A DNA stretch of 64,000 nt from Arenicola marina (GCA_964019135.1 OZ025256.1:2046001-2110000); one strand, 5' to 3'. Shown: positions 47,988-60,050, counted from the stretch's first letter. Translations and numbers: made by a program. The notes: generated by a model not told the origin, from the sequence alone.

Positions 47988-48042
47988 GCGCATGCGCCTA
48001 ATTGGCAAAATGTCCATCGGATGTTTTCCGCCGCGCATGCGC
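47988..48042. promoter_or_regulatory. Two NRF1-like GCGCATGCGC palindromes 45 bp apart
   Basis: GCGCATGCGC occurs at 47988-47997 and 48033-48042, each followed by CTAATTGGCAAAATG, so the pair arose by local duplication. The sequence equals the animal NRF1 consensus. No clear gene start follows, and 48060-49590 has no gene I can support. Confidence 0.4.
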
Positions 48043-49599
48043 CTAATTGGCAAAATGAGACGCACAGAGATTCACAGCAAAGACATCTCAGCATGGCAAT
48101 CACTCATTATCGCCCACACAAGATTATATCAAAAATATTTTTTGGTTATATCCCTATCATGAAGGCTTGAACGATAATAGGGATAAGGCCAGCCATTGCA
48201 GAATCCTAGATTGTCTTGTTACTTTCCAGCTAGATCTCTAATAAATTAAAAAATAGAGTAATAAACCAAATAAACTCAAGAAGCTGGTCGGAGAAAAACC
48301 GTCGCCGTTCAGTCATGCATCCCATAATAAACAAATCTTATTCGCTAGGCAGCCCTGTGAGATACAGCCTCAAACAGAATGAAAGTGCTGCCCTCTACTG
48401 TGTCGTTTCTGCCGCTACTGCGCCGATATCGGGCCTGCATTGGCATTTGCCAATCGGGCCAATTGCGGCTTGCCGATACCGACGTATAACGGTAGTATAG
48501 CGGAATTAAATTAGCCTTAACTGACCCAGCAATGGGCCGTTACTTGCCGGCCATGATACCAGCATCTCAGTAATAAGCCGCAACGCTGCCAGTACTGGCC
48601 CGTTACCGTCATGTTAGTTGGGTATAAGCTGGGTACGGAGAGGCATATAGAAGTTGGTTGGGGGCATAAGATTTCTAAAATAATAAAAAATATTTGATTA
48701 CGTAATAATTAACTCCAAGTCCCCCGGTGGCCTCGGTGTACCTTCTCCAGCATGGCCTGCTGAGGAGATAGAGGGATGACTATCCGCTGGGATAGATCTA
48801 TTTCAAGTTTGCTGTGGTTGCAATTTTTTGTTCAAAATTGAACCAGGATCAGTATATTCAGTGATTGTATATAATGAGATAAAGTGCTGTAGTTTGATTC
48901 GGCTCCATGTGCTTACTAGCCTGAACTGACCTAGAACAACAGTTTCCACACATAGAAAATTGGGCCGGGCGACGGACAAGAAGACGAACATGTGTGTTCG
49001 CAAAAGGCGGACGCGGACGCGGACGCAGACGCGGAGGCGGATGCAACAAAACAGACCCTGTGTTCCCTGCCTAACAGAAGGGAACGTCACCTGGTGCCAT
49101 CCGTTATTCAGCGAATCGAACCTTTGGCATGGAGATTAGGCTGTTAAACTTTAACAGTTTTGACAGTAAAATATGACTGACTAACAACTATAAATCTGAA
49201 ACAAAACAAATGCATCTCCCGATAGCAAATATTAACGGAGTTACCACGAAAACAGGTTTCGCGACATTGATCTTATTGTGACCTTGACCTTGGAAACATG
49301 ACATTAGTCAATACACGCCATCCGCGCCCTAATACTAATGTTATTGTACGCAAGGTGTCATTTGTCGGACTTCCTTCATTGAGAAAATGAGAGGTGATAT
49401 CCCACCGAAATGTTCTCATCTGGTCATATTATATGTCAAAATATTGGCAGAAAAAGCTGTCGCACAAAGGCGTTAAAATGGGTCAGGGAACCAGCCGATT
49501 TCGTTGTATATTGGTCTATGATGGTTTGCGGCCTTCTGGCGGCACCAGGGCGTGATACCAGGTTAATTCCATGGCGGCAAAACAGGAACTAAATGCCGA

Positions 49600-49870
49600 G
49601 AATCAGGGCAAAAAATGAAAAGTCGCAAATCACAATCTAGATAATAACTGTAGTGCAAATCACAAGTGATGACCTCCGATCACAAGTGAAACGGAGGTCA
49701 CGGATCACGAAAACAATTGTTTTCAATCACTTATCACGGATTTGCAGTTTCACCCAAATCACGATCCCGAGAATTACTTCGTTCACAAATCACGCAAAAC
49801 AGTCTCCTCAGTTCCCCATCCCGACAATAATTTTAGGTGTAATCACGGATCACGAAAAAAGTATTAACCA
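49600..49870. mobile_element. Repeat-like segment rich in CACGGATCACGAAAA motifs
   Basis: CAAATCACAA, GGATCACGAAAA and CAAATCACG recur eight or more times in about 270 bases, and in part face each other, as in ACCTCCGATCACAAGTG and CACTTATCACGG. This looks like a small non-autonomous element or a decayed tandem repeat. No ends or target duplication are defined. 49870-51900 shows no gene I can support. Confidence 0.35.
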
Positions 49871-51636
49871 CCGTTAATTCATACACCCACAACGATAGAA
49901 GGTGGGAAAGTTGCTGAGGAGTTTTAGAAAGTGGCTCGGTAGCTTTTATGTCTACTTCTATAATCCATGCTAAAGGAACCATTTACATAAATCATTAATT
50001 TGACTGTCTCGCGTGAAAGATGTCATGTGCTTCAGCAGTGCTCTCGGCAGTTACGTACTAGGTACAGGGAGTGTGGTGTGCGATGGAGGGGGCGGTTGGA
50101 GGGGGCGGTTGGAGGGTCGGGGAGAGCCCCAACTCTAGCCACTCCGCGCGGCGGTGTGGTGCCAGAGTGTGTGACGCAGGCTGTGACGATACAAAAGCCA
50201 TTGTCATAACCGACTCCCCGGCCCTTCAGATCCGAAGCCATGGAGATACGCACTAGCTCTCCCTAAGAGAGGACGTATGAACACTACCGCCGGTTGACCA
50301 CATGACCATATTCTCACCGTGACGTCGATTTTAAATTGCATAACGAGCTCTTTCCCGAAAAAACTAAAACGGTCAAAATACAACTAACAATCAATCCTTG
50401 AATCATTTTAAAAAAATTGTCTATATTCCACGCATGCCAGACTGCCAAATTCTGAGTTTATAGAGTGAAACAATCGAGTTTTCTGCATATTGCGATACAT
50501 ATGTCGCATGGACCTAGATTTGGACGGGAAAAGCTCGACAAGCTGCTTTAAATGTTGCCCCTTTCGTAAGGCTAACATACGTTTACTGAGTGACCACAAG
50601 TGGCGAGACAGGAGAAGAGTGAACAGAAGTGGCAGTACACTGCAAAGGGCCATCGATATCCACCAACAGGTGGTACCTTCCCACGGGTGTATCAGCGACC
50701 GCCAGCTGTGGAGGGCACTGCTCTCAACCCCCGGTAATTGACAGCTAGGGGCTTTTTTTTGCGCATTTTGGCACGCCACTGGGTCCTAAATTTAATTATG
50801 CTACTAACGTCGGGTACGTGCATGGGTCTACTTTGTTTGGGCAGTTGGTACGCCCAGTGGTCAGCTCAGTCCTTAAGCTGGAGAGGGGCCGATAACACCG
50901 ATTTTCGTAATAGCAGATTTTGCCAAAGTCTTCTTTCTCAGCTGGTGCGTGGATGGCCCTAATTTTACAAAGTTGTTGGTACTTGAATGGGCAACATGTT
51001 GCATACACGCCAACCCTACCGCTTTACGCGGTAGACTACCGCTTTTTGAAGACTTCTACCGCCTGCCGCTTTTAAAATTATTCCTACCGCATTGCAAAAT
51101 GTTCAGTTACAAGAAAAACTGGGATGCGGTTTTCCGCAAAACGATTCTCTCTACTACATCTGCCATCGCCGCGGGGCGTGCAATTAGGCGCGCCTGCTCG
51201 GCCTGCCGCACTGTACATGCTATACATATGATTATCTGTCCCTGATAGGGTGTGGGTTGTTATCTCGCCGGCGATTGGCCAACGCTGTCAGTAACATCCA
51301 ATAGAATAAGTTATTTCAGTGAGTACGCTCATTGTTGTTGTGTCGCGCCAAATCCAAGTCTTTTGATAGTTCCATTGTTGTTTCACCTTCACGCTCTATT
51401 AATCCGTTATGGAAACACCACCGAAGAAAAAACCACCCATGCGGTGTGACAACAAGTTTCAGACTACCTGCGTCGCACGCAGATCTACCACTTTTCATTC
51501 AAAATAGGTTGGCACGTATGCATGTTGGGCTGCAAGTGGCACATCCTTATAATTTGTTTGCGTGTTTGTTTTGGTGTTATGTGAGTTGTGTTACTTGTAA
51601 TTGGATTTCATGTAACTCTCCAGCAAATGGAGGAAA

Positions 51637-51663
51637 TAAATAAAATCAATCAATCAATCAATC
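51637..51663. repeat. AATAAA plus ATCA microsatellite tail
   Basis: AATAAATAAAATC followed by ATCAATCAATCAATC resembles the 3' tail of an LINE/SINE-type insertion. A similar ATCAATCAATCA tract lies at 15828-15860. The upstream 51340-51640 sequence is not recognisable as coding. Confidence 0.4.
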
Positions 51664-52334
51664 TATTGGTCCTTGTTACATAGACAGGCATATATCCCGC
51701 ACCAAATAAATACATTGTTGAATAGATTATTTGAGCGATCGAAGCATCCCGCGTGATTTTATTGTGTAGGCCTACTACATCATCAAAATGCCAACATTAC
51801 GGCCATGTTCCCTCTTCGTGACATAAAACCAACATTTCTTAAAACGCTGCCACGGGCGCAATCGGCATAATGGCTGACAAATTGATGCGGATAATGGTTC
51901 CATGACAACCCAGCAGGCATTGCTAGTTGAAATTCGGTCGTCTTTCGGTCGCAACTTGGTCGCGACGTCGGGCGACGCAATCGCGACATAAAAACGACGT
52001 CACTTTCACGACGCAATTTCGACCATCACAGCCCGACGTCGATACGACGTCGTAATTCCGTCAGCATACGACGCATATATAAGCCCTCTGATCCCGAATG
52101 CCGTCAGCAAAGTTTGTAAAAAAACTGGTGGGCGGGGGGGGGGGGGACGCGGGTGCCTCTTGATGCCTGAGGAAGCGACTGAAACTTTTCGTCCATAGAG
52201 CGAGTTTGTCCGAAAAAAAAACCCCAAGCGGGTCTGCATGGAGCCGCGACACAGCGAGGATCAATGGAAAGAACTTCCGCACCCCGCGGCCTGAACACTG
52301 CAAAACAGAAAATTGACGTCATTTAAAGCGCGTT

Positions 52335-52380
52335 GTCTCCATGGCAACGAATTCGCCAACTGCCACCACGACAGTTGGCG
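52335..52380. promoter_or_regulatory. X-box-like site and CGCCAACTG hairpin
   Basis: GTCTCCATGGCAAC at 52335-52348 fits the RFX X-box pattern (GTNRCC/RGYAAC type). CGCCAACTG at 52354-52362 pairs perfectly with CAGTTGGCG at 52372-52380 around a 9-base loop. Both lie 90-130 bases before the first-exon candidate at 52469. Confidence 0.35.
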
Positions 52381-52468
52381 CGACCATGTTGAACTTTGAA
52401 AGTAGGCAAGAGACACTTCTGAAGTTCTAGTATCCTACGGATGCTACTCCGTGAATTTGTTACTCAAT

Positions 52469-52529
52469 ATGGATACAGAGCACCTTGCGAGAGTGTTCGA
52501 GCACATGGGAATCATAGACAAAGTAATCG
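52469..52529 (+). CDS. Isolated first-exon candidate inside the TIR element
   Basis: ATG opens a 61-base reading of 20 codons plus one base (MDTEHLARVFEHMGIIDKVI) that stops exactly at a consensus donor, GGTAAGC. About 120-130 bases upstream is GTCTCCATGGCAAC (52335-52348), an X-box-like motif, followed by a 9-base perfect hairpin. No second exon is found inside the element. It may be a leftover of the parent transposon's gene or a captured host exon. Confidence 0.3.
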
Positions 52530-53642
52530 GTAAGCGGATTGCTTCGAGTTTTCATTGTTAACGTAGCTTTATTTATTTATTTCTACTGTGCCTGTGCTGT
52601 GAGGCGCGGCCATTCGGTGATTCGAGCTGCACTTACCAAGCCTGCCTCTAAGCAGCATGTGTGCCGTTAGCACTTCGTGATAAGTTAGAGACAGGCCTGG
52701 TAAGGGCTGCACATGCCATGGTTCTTTTTCAGTTGATCGACCTACCAGCCCATATAACAAATAGAATATTTTAGTCACCAGTGCAGTTAAAGAGAGTCGT
52801 GCAGAGAGCCACTCTTTAGGTTGTACACGTGGACGCGCCACGACTCAGTTGAGTCGCTCCCACGTCGTTATTTCGTTAGATAAACGACGTCGCATGTTTT
52901 TGCCAAAACAACCAAAATACGACCAAATTACAACCAGCGATTTCGACGTCGTTTCACCGTCAAAACCACCATAAATGCCTGCTGGGTAGCTTTAAGGACA
53001 GAATGACATTATCGGACCTATCCGGTCGCTGTCCTGTTAATTAAACAACCTCTCCGAGTCTATGAGTTCTCTCCGATTCAAGTTCATGAGCTTTGTCAAC
53101 TCTCATCAGTTGCGTAATTATTAGGTATAGATCTAGTACTTTTTTTTCGACTACTTCTACGGCAGCCGTGCAAATTTATATCCAAACTGGCGTGCCTTAT
53201 TTGCACTGCTTGAGGTGTGAGCCATTGATTGCAAGTTAGACAGTGATAAGGGATTGGGTTTTGTCTATATCGTCTCGTATCAGTTATGTTATCAACAGTA
53301 GCAGGTCATATAGTGTTCCACAACGATGACATCATGGCAACAGTCATGCAAAGCGAACATCTGCAACAAAAAAGCTATTCAAGTGCAGACACAGACGGCG
53401 GGCCATAACATATCTGGATGACACACATATGTGTTGTTTATCTCTTATGAGAAAAATAATCGATAAAACAACAAATCTTATCAGCAAGTGAATTTTGCAT
53501 CGACTCGACCATTCTTTTTACTCCTTAGTCGTCGTAAAGCAGTAGCAACGTCGATCGTTTTATTATTGATATTGCCATTGCCTGACATCTTGACTCCACG
53601 TCGTACGCTGTATCCAGTCTTCCCAATCTGGAGCCACACATC

Positions 53643-56600
53643 ATGCGGATCTTCGTTCTTTGTCTGGCGTTAGCCTACGCCTACGGGTAAGGGAGCGTCT
53701 CCGGATTGTCACAAGTTGAACGGGATTACTGACCATGTCGATACGAAGTTTGGAAGAGAAATATATACGTTACCAATTTGATTATTTATTAATGCTTAAA
53801 TACATGCCACGTGGCGTCTGCAGCCTAACATGCCCTTGAAGCAGCATTTTATTTTTGAATTGTTCCTTGTATCCACCTTTAAGGAACTAGTCTGCAGTGA
53901 TAGTTAACCCCTTGCTCCACCATTTTGTTGGTCAAATCTTCTAATATCATTATATTGATCACAGTCAAATACAAAGTGTGCATGGTAATTTATGCGCCAC
54001 TTTTACTATATATGTGTAATATTTGAGTAGTGCGGAAATGGTCAAATTAACCAAATCAGACAGTTTTTTGTGAAACAAATATAAAACTAATGGTAATTAA
54101 AGAAGTTTTAAGTGTCCATGGTTGGCAGATATATCATATGCACTATGTTGTAATCCACAACTTTTGAAGAGAAACAAGCTTGCAAGGCAATTGATATATC
54201 ACCAATATGATATTGATCATAATACAACCGGTATAGCGTCCTATGGTATCTATAGCTGCCAGATATATCGATATCAACAATCACATGGTTGATCCACAAT
54301 TGATAATGTCCTTGATGAAAATGACTGCCTGCATAGCTATGATTATGGCAATATCAATACATTTGAGTAATACATTTTTACCTTTGTAGAGTAGATTATG
54401 TTGTGACTACAGACTGCATCACAGTATAACGCGATTCGTTGTTGATAATTTTTTTGATACCACCGAAGATTACTCAAAACTCCAAAGATTGATCTGGAAA
54501 AAATCTGAATGTTAATTCTGATATTCGATTTTTGATATGCCTGCCTGTTAATTTGCGTTTACTACTATTGCACGATGCCGAAGACCGGGATTTGTTGTAC
54601 TGGACTATTTTGTTACGTGCGACACATCTCTGTGTAGCTTGTGTTATTCCTTATACGTGGGCGCCGCGGCGCGTTAATATAATATTGCTATTGTCGCCCA
54701 ATAGATCGATTAAGTGGAATGTCGAATTTCACATATTGGCGATCGGCTAGGTTCTAAACGCACGTCCCTCTCTCTGTGGTGGAGGCAGGCAGAGCTACCC
54801 GTGCGCGGACTGTAGCGCCGATCCCAGCAGGGAGAACCGCGTCGCCTGCCGCGTCTACTGCCAGCTCGACATCAACGGGGACGGCAACGCAGTTGGCACC
54901 GAGTTCAGCACAGTCTTCTCCGATGTCTGGGGGTGTCCCGCTCTGCCTTCAGGTACCGTCAGTGTGGGGGTGTCCCGCCCTGCCTTCAGGTACCGTCAGT
55001 CTCGAGGTGACCAGCCCTGCCTTCAGGTACCGTCAGTCTGGGGATGACCCGCCCTGCCTTGAGGTACCGTCAGTCTGGGGATGACCCGCCCTGCCTTCAG
55101 GTACCGTCAGTCTGGGGGTGTCCCGCCCTGCCTTGAGGTACCGTCAGTCTGAGGGTGACCAGCCCTGCCTTCAGGTACCGTCAGTCTGGGGGTGTCCCGC
55201 CCTGCCTTCAGGTACCGTCAGTCTGGGGGTGTCCCGCCCTGCCCTGAGGTACCGTCAGTCTGGGGGTGTCCCGCCCTGCCTTCAGGTACCGTCAGTCTGG
55301 GGGTGTCCCGTCCTGCTTTCAGGTACCGACAGTCTGGGGGTGTCCCGCCCTGCCTTCAGGTACCGTCAGTCTGGGGGTGTCCCGCCCGGCCTTCAGGTAC
55401 CGTCAGTCTGGGGGTGTCCCGTCCTGCTTTCAGGTACCGACAGTCTGGGGGTGTCCCGCCCTGCCTTCAGGTACCGTCAGTCTGGGGGTGTCCCGCCCTG
55501 CCTTCAGGTACCGTCAGTCTGGGGGTGTCCAGCCCTGCCTTCAGGTACCGTCAGTCTGGGGGTGTCCCGTCCTGCTTTCAGGTACCGACAGTCTGGGGGT
55601 GTCCCGCCCTGCCTTCAGGTACCGTCAGTCTGGGGGTGTCCCGCCCTGCCTTCAGGTACCGTCAGTCTGGGGGTGTCCAGCCCTGCCTTCAGGTACCGTC
55701 AGTCTGGGGGTAACCCGCCCTGCCTTCAGGTACCGTCAGTCTGGGGGTGTCCCGCCCTGCCTTCAGGTACCGACAGTCTGGGGGTGTCCCGCCCTGCCTT
55801 GAGGTACCGTCAGCCTGCTGGTGTCCCGCCCTGCCTTCAGGTACCGGCAGCCTGGGGGTGTCCCGCCCTACCATGAGGTACCCTCAGCCTACCGCTCTTC
55901 TCTTTGATCGGTTTCATGGGCAATAAGGAATCCGTCAAATATGATATTATCGTTGTAAAATATATGACAATATGACATTACCGTTTCGTTTAATACTAAT
56001 ACCTGACATAATATTAATAATAATGAATATTTTATCCCGAAGAATAATAGCCTAATTTGGGCTTTAATCATAATCATGATAATTCTGTATTGCTAGAGTG
56101 TCTCCATTGTTCGTTGTGTCTAGGATGCACGCTGTCGCAGTTCATGGCCGCCGTTCAGGATACCTACCAGATGTGTGAGACCGAGGTAGAGGGACTCTTC
56201 ACCAAGTTGTCTGGATTGGACCAGGATGGGGACCCAAGTCTGCTCCAGAGTGCCGACATGGACAACTGGCACCTGGCCATCCTGATCGTGTCTGGAGCCT
56301 GTAAGTATGGTAATATCTCGGTAGAAATACTCCCGACTATGAACGCGTGGGTTAATTTGGGGGTCTTTTTCTGAATCTCAATTTTGTCTGCATATCCTGA
56401 GTACATGATTATATCTTGAATATTATTCTGCATATCCATAATTGTCCTTAACGCATGTCCACATAAAAAAATTATATTCAATAATATGAATATCTGAAAA
56501 TTCGAAATATAACGAATGCCTGAATATCTGAAAATTTGAAATATCACGAATGCCTGAATATCTGAAAATTTGAAATATCACGAATGCCTGAATATCTAAA

Positions 56601-56780
56601 AAAATTAATATCTGAATATCTGAATATCTTGCCTTCGATGTATCTTTATGTATATTATATATATTATATTTATATATATTAATTATGCTGTAAGACCGCA
56701 GAATGTTGATGCTTTATAATGGTTCCACAGCGGACGTCACTCCGAGCGCCTTCAACGTGTGGTTTCATGACGTGAGTTAA
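53643..56780 (+). CDS. Secreted EF-hand protein, 4 exons, 144 residues
   Basis: Exons are 53643-53686, 54789-54952, 56124-56300 and 56731-56780. Donors are GGGTAAGG, CAGGTACC and CTGTAAGT; acceptors are GGCAG, GTCTAG and CCACAG. Phases 2, 1 and 1 match throughout. Residues 1-15 (MRIFVLCLALAYAYG) are a signal peptide. Mature residues begin QSYPCADC with paired cysteines (20, 23, 35, 39, 64, 71, 87). Residues 42-53, DINGDGNAVGTE, form a canonical calcium loop (D, N, D, N, E at 1, 3, 5, 7, 12). A second loop at 102-113, DQDGDPSLLQSA, lacks the final Glu. The C-terminus is AFNVWFHDVS. Likely role: extracellular calcium binding; the exact family is unknown to me. The donor of exon 2 lies in a 37-bp minisatellite, so the exon's true end is uncertain. 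Confidence 0.75.
54929..55885 (+). repeat. 37-bp minisatellite carrying splice-site sequence, about 26 copies
   Basis: The unit is GTCTGGGGGTGTCCCGCCCT then GCCTTCAGGTACCGTCA, period 37. The first copy overlaps the end of exon 2 of the EF-hand gene, and its TTCAG/GTACC is the proposed donor. Every later unit repeats a donor-like CAGGTACCG preceded by a CTGCCTTCAG acceptor-like stretch. Frames of 170-250 residues over the array (SRPAFRYRQSGGVP) are artefacts, since 37 mod 3 is 1. The rest of intron 2 (55886-56123) is AT-rich. Confidence 0.95.
56480..56640. repeat. Short tandem repeat, GAATGCCTGAATATCTGAAA units
   Basis: In intron 3 of the EF-hand gene, a 37-40 base unit (CGAATGCCTGAATATCTGAA, then AATTTGAAATATCA) repeats about three times and ends in a run of AATATCTG. 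56781-57760 downstream contains no gene I can support. Confidence 0.75.
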
Positions 56781-57765
56781 TTAACTGCCCAGTCCTCGTT
56801 CCCGACTTGCGAGCACTAACATTCACACCGGGAACTCTTTCAATATGGTATCAGTCAATCCCGGTAAATTTGTGGGGGCTATTAACTTGGTACGAAACCG
56901 GTAGTCAATACTGATCTCACAGTCCTCCTTGCATGGGGACTGAGGTTAACTATGGGGTTTGCGTGACCTGCCATTATTATATCAAAAACGCAACGAAATG
57001 AGGCAGATTGGGTCTGGTTTCAGGTTTGCTTTGATATGATGTTTTGATGGGCCCATGCGTCGTTGCAAGCGAAACAATTCCCGGTTGCAGGACTGTAACG
57101 GGATCTATCTAGCAACGTGTTTTGCCTCAAATATCTCTCTACAAAAATTGCATTATTGAATAATAATTGCAGCAGCTTTTCATGCTTTCGTATTTCCACG
57201 ATTCATGGCTTAACGTGCGGACATTTTCAGTTTTACTTGGATTACGGAGAACCCACGTGTCCCGTTGGATGGTGAAACCGTTGCCTAGACAACATTGAGC
57301 TGCTTCCTGCGCCAGGATGGATCGCATACTTTACACCTACTTCGGTTCCTCGCCCAATGTATGAATGCATGTTTCCTTCGTAGATAAAAACCGTAATTGA
57401 ACAATTATGTTGTGTGGTTAAGTACTTATGATATTGTATAATACCATCATACTATATATATCCTACTTATGTTGAGTTTTTGTTCTGCTTTGTTGACCAT
57501 GGATGTTGACATGACAAGCAGTTTCCTCGTGATCGCTCAGTATTGCAGCCACGTGGGTTTTCTGTCAATATGACATGTGTACGGACCACTGTCAAATTAA
57601 CAAACAACACAAAGCCATAGCGCCAAGAGGAAACTTGTTGAGTATTATAATAACATAGATTATGTTGAGTATTTTAATAAACAAGGATACCAAATAATAA
57701 ATGTTGACTATGTAAGGCATGTTGCAATTGAAATCAGATAAATAAAAAATCGAACGGACCATTCA

Positions 57766-58127
57766 CATATAGATCCATAAAATAACTGAGATGATTACGG
57801 TGTTATTTACTAATAAAAATAGATACATCAACAGAATTGCAAAGACGGCGATAATTCGAGATCGTAATGGAAGGTTATCACGCAGCCTTAGTGCCAAAGT
57901 CCTGCGGGCATGAACTAGAACGCGGTTGATGCCAAGAACCCAGTTTACGCGTTTGTCTGCAAGTGACATGGCAGTAAACTGTCCGACCTTGTCAATTGGC
58001 GTGAGTGCAGAACAGTCACTCGGGGTGGCGCTCCATAACGATTTATGCGACACTTTGGTCAGTGCTTCGTCCACAAACTTCGCCCTGGCACTGCGGAAAT
58101 CTACACCAATAACGACCCATTGTGACG
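57766..58127 (-). pseudogene. Decayed gene of unknown function with C-terminal membrane segments, copy 1
   Basis: A minus-strand frame of about 120 residues reads VVIGVDFRSARAKFVDEAL, then LWSATPSDCSALTPIDKVG, and ends in a hydrophobic tail with IIAVFAILLMYLFLLV and VIISVILWIYM. The ATG that should open it at about 58127 is one base out of frame because of an extra G. In the paralogous copy at 63.2 kb the ATG is in frame but a stop follows. Conservation of the same codons in both copies argues for a real ancestral gene. I do not recognise it. Confidence 0.4.
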
Positions 58128-58602
58128 AGCGAACTGACGTCGGTAATAGTTGCTAAGGCGGTGGAAGTGTGCCTGGAAAGAGCTCATTTATTTTTGGACC
58201 GCGAGTCACATATATCTGTCGAAGTAAAAAGTCGTCTGATCGTTTTATCGCTAGTTTTTATAACTGGAGGCATTTTGTGAGACACAGCCAGTAGCGATCA
58301 AACGCATAATGGGCTTCCTGTGATATCACCCGAGATACTGAACAAACAACATTCGTTTGAAGGCCAGCTTCTGAGTGAATGAATTCCTAAAATTAATATA
58401 ATTCACCTAATAAAAAGTGCCAATGTTTACACCTTTACTGGGAAAAAATAAGCTTAGGTCTCATGGTTTGGAATATGGAACAGTTTCAAATGGCAGCATC
58501 TGAACAAACTTGACGTAAATGCATTAGATATACAGTAGCGATTAGATGTAGTTTTACGAGCTGAACTGCATATTCAGATGATTTTTGTTGACAGAAAGAG
58601 GC

Positions 58603-59118
58603 ACTGTAATTTGTGTAATATACCAGGAATCACATTTTGCTTGATGTTTTGAAACGTTATATAGGACAATGAGGACACTGTAATTTGTGTAATATACCAG
58701 GAATCACATTTTGCTTGATGTTTTGAAACGTTATATAGGACAATGAGAACACTGTAATTTGTGTAATATACCAGGAATCACATTTTGCTTGATGTTTTGA
58801 AACGTTATATAGGACAATGAGGACACTGTAATTTGTGTAATATACCAGGAATCACATTTTGCTTGATGTTTTGAAACGTTATATAGGACAATGAGGACAC
58901 TGTAATTTGTGTAATATACCAGGAATCACATTTTGCTTGATGTTTTGAAACGTTATATAGGACAATGAGGACACTGTAATTTGTGTAATATACCAGGAAT
59001 CACATTTTGCTTGATGTTTTGAAACGTTATATAGGACAATGAGGACACTGTAATTTGTGTAATATACCAGGAATCACATTTTGCTTGATGTTTTGAAACG
59101 TTATATAGGACAATGAGA
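58603..59118. repeat. 74-bp minisatellite, 7 copies
   Basis: GACACTGTAATTTGTGTAAT, then ATACCAGGAATCACATTTTG and CTTGATGTTTTGAAACGTTA, repeats with a 74-base period (TAATTTGTGT starts at 58607, 58681, 58755 and so on). Copies are practically identical apart from G/A at GAGGACAC/GAGAACAC, so expansion is recent. Confidence 0.96.
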
Positions 59119-59769
59119 AATATTTTTCATGCTATTCCAAATTGAATTTAACAAGCATCTTATTTCTATGACAAAATATATTGGGTTTCATCTGAATTTT
59201 CAAATGTCACAGCATTTACGACCGTTAACATGCTGGGTGGATGTAATTAAGAGCTAGGATATGTCATTTAACTTGGTGTAAGAAAACGTTCGATCCTGCG
59301 GTAACGCAAGGCGTGCCTCTCTAGTCCCTACCCTTGTTGAAAGAAGGTGGCCAACGCAGGATTTGTTTAGGACTTAGACGCTGGGATCTGACAGGCATGA
59401 ATGTGCTATCTGACACTGCTGTAAAAACTTTGTTGTGCTTTCGGATAACATCTCGTGCCACTGCTGACACAACGGGTCGTGATTAGCAAATAATTTGTTC
59501 CCCATCACAGTAACCACTTCCTGTCACAGCATGGGTCTGGCAAAAAATCTATCAACAGCTACGAATGGCCAGAAAGCCAGACAGGAATAACGCCTGAGAG
59601 GTTGTTTTCTGCTTGACTGCTTTGAAACGTTCGCACGACCTCCTAACATTGTCGTTGGAATGTAATTCCATGGGGTCGTAATCTTATATCCGTTCATGGA
59701 ATGAGGTATCGAGTGTTTACGTCTCTCGTTGGTGGGACTGACACACCCACTTGATGGCTAAGATAGATG

Positions 59770-60050
59770 AATCTAACAAACTTCATTAAAGGGAAACTGC
59801 GTTAATTTAAAATAATATATGAATATCTAGATATTTGTATTGATTTTCTACGTTAGTTTGAAATAATATCTGAATATGTAAGTATATTTATTTGTTCTTC
59901 GTTAGTTTGTAAATAATATCTAAATATGTAGGTATTATTGTGTATTTTCTACATTAGTTTAACATAATATCTAAATATGTAGGTATTATTGTGTATTTTC
60001 TACATTAGTTTAACATAATATCTTAATATGTAGGTATATTTACAAATTGA
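59770..60050. repeat. AT-rich degenerate tandem repeat (AATAATATCTAAATATGTAG)
   Basis: About five units of 50-58 bases contain TTCTACATTAGTTTAACATA, then ATATCTAAATATGTAGGTAT. The last two units are nearly identical. 59120-59770 and 60060-60820 show no gene I can support. Confidence 0.75.

Larger units (their letters stand above)
51908..52987. mobile_element. 1.08-kb element with ACCCAGCAGGCATT inverted ends
   Basis: ACCCAGCAGGCATT at 51908-51921 is exactly inverted at 52974-52987. The subterminal regions on both sides are dense in CGTCG/CGACG motifs and have A/C-rich CAAAACAACC-like pieces. The element has no transposase domain and only a short first exon (52469-52529). The flanks show no clear target duplication, so I cannot name the superfamily. 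It looks like a deleted derivative of a DNA transposon. Confidence 0.65.

Noticed and set aside
50408..50779. 123-residue minus-strand frame with hydrophobic stretch
   Set aside because: No domain, splice signals or paralogue; the opposite strand is equally open. Chance cannot be excluded.
55118..55876. 252-residue frame over the 37-bp array
   Set aside because: All three frames are open because of the repeat; the same peptides appear in shifting order. Only the first unit belongs to the EF-hand exon.
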